Position numbers and translations under genes: made by a program
The notes under the pieces: generated by a model
Databases searched by the model: none
What the model saw: the letters and a program-made list of their open reading frames with translations, nothing else
Told to the model about the DNA's origin: nothing
Part shown: positions 6,920-10,925 of the stretch, in pieces
Layout of the letters: each line of letters starts with the position of its first letter
How positions within the stretch are numbered: the stretch's first letter is position 1
Assembly (NCBI GenBank): GCA_022511285.1
Contig: JAFLRW010000051.1
Span: 1 to 10,925 of the forward strand
DNA length: 10,925 nt
Direction: 5' to 3'
Source: Duncaniella sp.
Lineage (GTDB): Bacteria > Bacteroidota > Bacteroidia > Bacteroidales > Muribaculaceae

Positions 6920-7516
6920 ATGAACAAGGCTAATAATATGACAGTGAAGAAATTAATATGCGCTTTAGCTTTTCTGTGTTTCTTCAGCGTATCGTGGGCT
7001 CAGAAGGCAAACATAAAGACCAATTTGCTGTATGACGCCACAGCCAGCATCAACCTTGGAGCGGAATTCAAGGTTGCTCCGCGTTGGTCGCTCGATGTTT
7101 CGGGTGATTTCAACTGCTGGACCATCAACAGTCATAAATGGAAACACTGGTTTGTGCAGCCCGAAGCGCGCTATTGGTTCTGCGAAGCTTTTGTAAAACA
7201 CTTCATTGGATTTCATGCCATAGGCGGCCAATATAATGTCGGTAATATCAGCGGACTGCCAAATTTTCTTGGAAGCGACTTTTCGAAACTGGCACATGAG
7301 CGCTATCAAGGTTGGGGCGTAGGCGGAGGTCTGGCCTATGGTTATGCTTTGCCCTTGGACCGCAACTGGAATTTAGAGTTTGAGATTGGGCTCGGATATG
7401 TATACTTGGACTATGATGTGTACGAATGTAAAGACTGCGGTCGCAAGGTTGGCGAAAAATCACATAATTATGTCGGACCGACCAAGGCAGCCATCAATCT
7501 TGTGTATGTTTTCTGA
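6920..7516 (+). CDS. DUF3575-type outer-membrane beta-barrel protein of the fimbrial locus
   Basis: This exported protein of 198 aa begins with a signal peptide (about 1-27, hydrophobic ICALAFLCFFSVSWA, cleavage before QKA). The mature part opens with KTNLLYDATASINLGAEF, the mark of DUF3575. Alternating strands of an outer-membrane barrel follow, ending in an aromatic Phe after AINLVYVF. A C-x-x-C pair (Cys170, Cys173) lies in the last loop, followed by GPTKAAINL. A second in-frame ATG at 6938 would give a shorter, equally plausible signal peptide. DUF3575 genes commonly sit beside Mfa1/FimA-type genes in Bacteroidales; the molecular role is unknown, and assembly or anchoring at the outer membrane is inference. 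The stop overlaps the longest frame of the next gene by one base. Confidence 0.88.
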   Translation: MNKANNMTVKKLICALAFLCFFSVSWAQKANIKTNLLYDATASINLGAEFKVAPRWSLDVSGDFNCWTINSHKWKHWFVQPEARYWFCEAFVKHFIGFHAIGGQYNVGNISGLPNFLGSDFSKLAHERYQGWGVGGGLAYGYALPLDRNWNLEFEIGLGYVYLDYDVYECKDCGRKVGEKSHNYVGPTKAAINLVYVF

Positions 7517-7519
7517 TGG

Positions 7520-7526
7520 AAGGAGG
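7520..7526 (+). promoter_or_regulatory. Shine-Dalgarno-like AAGGAGG that decides the next start
   Basis: AAGGAGG ends 7 bases before the ATG at 7534, an ideal spacing. It lies inside the longest reading frame, which begins at 7516, and therefore argues for 7534. The other starts in the window lack such a sequence, as is usual for Bacteroidetes. Confidence 0.6.
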
Positions 7527-7533
7527 ATTTGTG

Positions 7534-9018
7534 ATGAAAAAGTGCAATATCTATAAAGCTATTTTAATAGGCGCAGCAGTTCTCAACACCGTTATGCCTG
7601 AGGCGCGTGCAGCCCAACAGAACGTGGCGCCGATGAAACAGGTCGTGGTCAGTGGCGACACCATAGCCTGGGGTATGCCTCTTAACGGGTTGCGTCTGCG
7701 TCACAATGAAGATAAAATGAACATAGCCCTTGAGATGTATCTCACCGGCTATCGGATGAAGGGTGACAAAGCAACCATATTCACCCCCATGCTCGTTAAC
7801 GGTCGTGACACCCTCGACCTGCAGGACATAGGCCTTTACAGCCGTATACGCTACATACAGTATCTCCGCAATGGCCACGACGGCATCTCCGGCCCGCAGG
7901 AATTGTCATATCAATACTCCGGCCGTCCCGAAAAGATAAAAATTGACAAAACAGTGCCTTATCAAGACTGGATGAATGGCGCTACGCTCTATATTGAACG
8001 ATGCGACTACGGCTGTTGCCACACGCTTTTGAATCGCGAGTTCATTCCGGTCGCAAAATGGTATGAAGCCGGATTTACTCCCGTATTTCATTATGTCACG
8101 CCGGCGGTTGAAATCGAAAAAGTGCGTGTGCTCAAAGGTCGCGCCTACATTGATTTCCCGGTCAACATGACCGACCTCTACCCTGACTATCGCAACAATC
8201 CGAGAGAACTTCAGACAATCATAGCCACCATCGACTCTGTACGCAACGACAAGGATGTAAATATCCGCGAAATCACAATCAAGGGTTATGCGTCGCCCGA
8301 AAGTCCTTGGGAGAACAACACGCGGCTTGCCAAAGGCCGAACAGCCACGCTCAAAAAATATGTCGAGAATCTATATAATTTCGACCGCAATCTCATAAAG
8401 ACCGATTATTGGCCCGAAGATTGGGACGGGCTGCGTGAATTCGTAGAAAAATCGGGGCTTGAACACAAGAGCGAAATTTTGGCAATCATTGACGACACGA
8501 CATTGGAGCCTGACCCCAAAGAAGCAAAAATCAAGGGACTCTATCCCGATGAATATGACTTCTTGTTGAAGACTGTATATCCGGCCTTACGACACTCTGA
8601 CTATACTATAGAATTCACAATCCGGCTGTTCAGCGATCCGGCTGAAATAAGAAAAATCATGGCCGAGACGCCACAAAAACTCTCGCTCAACGAATTTTTC
8701 GTATTGGCTCAGACTCTCGATCCGGGCAGTGAGGAGTACAACAACATATTTGAGACAGCGGTAAGGATGTATCCTAACAGTGATGTCGCAAATCTCAACG
8801 CCGCTAATTCGGCCATGCAGCGAGGAGATTTATCCGCAGCCGGAAAATATCTTGAAAAAGCCGGCACAAGCGACGCGGCGCAGTATGCACGCGGCATTCT
8901 GTCGGCGTTAAATGGCAATTACGAACAGGCTCTTGACATTTTCAACACCATATCGGCTTCAATGCCTCAGGCAGCCCAAGCCGCGCAGGGAATTCAGGAG
9001 ATATTAGATTTGCAATAA
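7534..9018 (+). CDS. DUF3868-type exported protein with OmpA-like and TPR-like parts
   Basis: This 494-aa exported protein belongs to the DUF3868 family found in Bacteroidales fimbrial loci. From the start at 7534, a signal peptide covers residues 1-26 (MKKCNIYKAILIGAAVL, cleavage after ARA). A beta-rich N-terminal domain runs to about 190 and contains a cysteine cluster, CDYGCCH at 157-163. An OmpA-like domain follows from about 192, with IKGYASPES at 249-257 and LAKGRTATLKKYV at 265-277. In the OmpA peptidoglycan-binding site the Asp of GHTD is here Ser254, while the Arg is kept (Arg269). The C-terminal third, about 383-475, is made of TPR-like helical pairs (AVRMYPNSDVANLNAANSAM). An ATG at 7516 would add six residues (MEGGFV), but the Shine-Dalgarno sequence and signal peptide favour 7534. 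Anchoring or assembly of the pilus is inferred from context. Confidence 0.85.
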   Translation: MKKCNIYKAILIGAAVLNTVMPEARAAQQNVAPMKQVVVSGDTIAWGMPLNGLRLRHNEDKMNIALEMYLTGYRMKGDKATIFTPMLVNGRDTLDLQDIGLYSRIRYIQYLRNGHDGISGPQELSYQYSGRPEKIKIDKTVPYQDWMNGATLYIERCDYGCCHTLLNREFIPVAKWYEAGFTPVFHYVTPAVEIEKVRVLKGRAYIDFPVNMTDLYPDYRNNPRELQTIIATIDSVRNDKDVNIREITIKGYASPESPWENNTRLAKGRTATLKKYVENLYNFDRNLIKTDYWPEDWDGLREFVEKSGLEHKSEILAIIDDTTLEPDPKEAKIKGLYPDEYDFLLKTVYPALRHSDYTIEFTIRLFSDPAEIRKIMAETPQKLSLNEFFVLAQTLDPGSEEYNNIFETAVRMYPNSDVANLNAANSAMQRGDLSAAGKYLEKAGTSDAAQYARGILSALNGNYEQALDIFNTISASMPQAAQAAQGIQEILDLQ

Positions 9019-9061
9019 TATAAGACCGAAAAAAATATCAACTTATCCAATAATTATCAAA

Positions 9062-10906
9062 ATGAAAAGAAGCATTTATCTTTCTGCACTGGCCCTGCTT
9101 TTGGCAGGCTGTTCGTCAGAAGAACCGATTGTGCACAATCCCGATGGAGACCAGCAGGAGTCGGCATCAAGTTTCATCACAATCCGTATGATGTCATCGC
9201 CCACTACGCCACTTGGCCGTGCTGACGACGAGGTATACGAAAACGGTACTATCGACGAAAACAACGTGCAACGTGTTCGTTTCTATTTCTTCGACGGCAA
9301 AGATGCGCCTTTCGGAGTACACCGCAACACTGCCTCCGGCACTTACGACTCTTATATCGACTGGTATCCCACCGACAGCGACATTAAGAATACAGGTACA
9401 CCCGGAGGCAACACGTCGGTTGTTGATGAAGAGACAGTTGAAAAAGTTCTCACCGCAACGCTTGGCATCAACCTTGCAAGCACTGAAAAGCCTGCGAAAG
9501 TCCTCGCCGTTATCAATCCCACTGAAGACGTATTGGGACTCCCCAACAGCCTCCCCGCCGACCAGAAAATCAATGGTCCGTCGCTCAGCGACATCCGCGG
9601 CGTAGTCACCGACTATCTCACCGGCAGGAATTCCAAAGCATTTGTGATGAGCAACTCGGTCTATCTCGACGGTTCCGACATTGTCTATACCACCGAGCTC
9701 AAAGACGAAGCGGGCAACACGAACTTTGCTCAAAATCCTCAGGATGCTGCCGCCAACCCCGTCATCATATATGTTGAACGCGTGCTCGCGCGCTTTGACT
9801 TGGGTCTCGACGCCGATTTCATAAAAGGAGCTAAAAAAACCGATAATGGCAATATATACCTTGCCGGCACCATTGAGGTTAACGACTCTACATCGGAAGA
9901 CAAGTCATATACCGACGCACAAATCTATGTGAAACTTCTGGGTTGGAACGTGACCCGCACAACATCGCAGTCGCGTCTTGTCAAGGAAATCAGCAAAACC
10001 TGGGGCAACGATATTCTCGGCACCGGCATGCCCTGGAACACCACCGATTTCCACCGTTCGTTCTGGGCCATCAACCCGGACCCCGCCACCAACAAAGACT
10101 TCACCTTCCGTTTCGGCACATTCGGCAATACAGCCGACGCAACCTCAGGCAATTTCAATCCCGCACAGGCTTTATCATTCCCCACAGAGGCCAACAAATA
10201 CACCTTTACCTATATGCAGGAGAATGCCGCTCCCTTTGAGGACCCCGCAGCATCACAGCCCAACTGCTCTCAGGTCATCGTGGCAGCACAGCTCGTTGAC
10301 CCCGATGGCAAGCCTCTCACACTTGCCGAATGGGGTTATAAGAAATATACCCTCACCGGTCTTAAGAACCAGCTTGCCAAAGTGCTCAACAATCTGTGCA
10401 GCGTGACTGAAGATGGCTCTAACAAGGTCTACACTCCCATCAAGCCTGATCAACTCACCTTCCAATATGCCGATCCCATAGGTGAAGGCTCTACAGACAA
10501 GAACTATTGGGTATATGCCGTGTTGACTCCCGAAGCCGCTAAGCTTTCATGGCAAATTGGCACTGACAACAATGGTACTGCCCTTGCCACATCGACAGAT
10601 GTCAACAAGTATATCCGCGATATGGTGAACCACGTTATGATTTGGAACGGAGGTCTGACATACTACTACTTCAACATCCGTCACCTCGGCCTGGATGAAG
10701 AAAATTCGGGTTATTGCGGCGTAGTCCGCAACCACATTTACCGTAGCACCATCACCAGCATCAATGGTCTCGGTGTGCCGGTATACGATCCGGGTCAAAT
10801 TATCATACCCGAGACATCTGCTCCCGACGATTTCATTATCGCAGCCGATCTGCGTGTTCTCCAGTGGCGCGTAGTCAGCCAGAACTATGAGCTGAAATGG
10901 GAATAA
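9062..10906 (+). CDS. Mfa1-family fimbrillin, type V pilus subunit (lipoprotein precursor)
   Basis: This 614-aa precursor is a pilus subunit carried to the outer membrane as a lipoprotein. Its signal peptide ends in lipobox LAGC with Cys17. PLGRADDEVYE around Arg53-Ala54 lines up with the site in P. gingivalis Mfa1 where an Arg-specific protease removes the N-terminal strand to open the groove for strand exchange. Family marks follow: VQRVRFYFFDG at 69-79, YVERVLARFDLGL at 237-249, and a C-terminal part with TYYYFNIRHLG (533-543), GVVRNHIYRSTITSINGLG (553-571) and the last strand LRVLQWRVVSQNYEL (597-611). In known type V pilins the C-terminal strand fills the groove of the next subunit. It is about 50 aa longer than P. 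gingivalis Mfa1 and follows the DUF3868 gene by 43 bases. A stalk role is likely, but an accessory or tip role cannot be excluded. Confidence 0.9.
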   Translation: MKRSIYLSALALLLAGCSSEEPIVHNPDGDQQESASSFITIRMMSSPTTPLGRADDEVYENGTIDENNVQRVRFYFFDGKDAPFGVHRNTASGTYDSYIDWYPTDSDIKNTGTPGGNTSVVDEETVEKVLTATLGINLASTEKPAKVLAVINPTEDVLGLPNSLPADQKINGPSLSDIRGVVTDYLTGRNSKAFVMSNSVYLDGSDIVYTTELKDEAGNTNFAQNPQDAAANPVIIYVERVLARFDLGLDADFIKGAKKTDNGNIYLAGTIEVNDSTSEDKSYTDAQIYVKLLGWNVTRTTSQSRLVKEISKTWGNDILGTGMPWNTTDFHRSFWAINPDPATNKDFTFRFGTFGNTADATSGNFNPAQALSFPTEANKYTFTYMQENAAPFEDPAASQPNCSQVIVAAQLVDPDGKPLTLAEWGYKKYTLTGLKNQLAKVLNNLCSVTEDGSNKVYTPIKPDQLTFQYADPIGEGSTDKNYWVYAVLTPEAAKLSWQIGTDNNGTALATSTDVNKYIRDMVNHVMIWNGGLTYYYFNIRHLGLDEENSGYCGVVRNHIYRSTITSINGLGVPVYDPGQIIIPETSAPDDFIIAADLRVLQWRVVSQNYELKWE

Positions 10907-10925
10907 TATTCCCTTAGCGATACGT

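Noticed and set aside
9194..9733. 179-aa open frame on the minus strand inside the fimbrillin gene
   Set aside because: It lies antisense within a well-supported gene, has no recognisable domain or promoter, and fits a codon-bias shadow.

Overview
The window looks like chromosomal DNA from an anaerobic gut or oral Bacteroidales. Three things support this: promoter elements of the Bacteroidetes type (TTTG, about 20 nt, then TAnnTTTG), start codons mostly without a Shine-Dalgarno sequence, and a fimbrillin of the Mfa1 (type V pilus) family. A Muribaculaceae- or Porphyromonas-like member is a guess from general style; no marker gene here fixes the genus.

Left end (1-314): a minus-strand tRNA operon. 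A promoter at 283-314 drives two identical tRNA-Gly(GCC) genes in tandem and then a tRNA-Leu whose 3' part lies outside the window.

Region 497-6129, plus strand: a complete five-gene tripartite efflux operon of the MacAB-TolC type. It encodes a stand-alone ABC ATPase, two different MacB/FtsX-type permeases, a MacA/HlyD-type periplasmic adaptor and a TolC-type outer-membrane channel. The ATPase and first permease overlap by 4 bases (ATGA), and later gaps are 7, 15 and 53 bases. The two permeases probably form a heterodimer driven by the ATPase dimer, with the adaptor and channel carrying substrate across the envelope. The substrate cannot be read from the sequence.

Region 6177-6548, minus strand: crcB/fluC, a small fluoride channel gene converging on the efflux operon, with its own promoter at 6568-6599.

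Region 6549-6919: an AT-rich divergent control region. It holds the crcB promoter, an 18-bp dyad, a TAnnTTTG promoter element facing right, and a long leader with two hairpins whose loops are complementary. An imperfect 14-bp inverted repeat (arms 6603-6616 and 6875-6888) encloses the right-facing promoter, so an invertible promoter is possible but unproven.

Region 6920-10906, plus strand: a fimbrial gene group. A DUF3575-type outer-membrane beta-barrel protein is followed, with a 1-base overlap of the longest frames, by a DUF3868-type exported protein with an OmpA-like domain and a C-terminal TPR-like helical part. Next is an Mfa1-family fimbrillin lipoprotein with a lipobox cysteine, a likely Arg-Ala maturation site and the conserved C-terminal strand. 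Anchor or tip subunits would be expected further right, outside the window.
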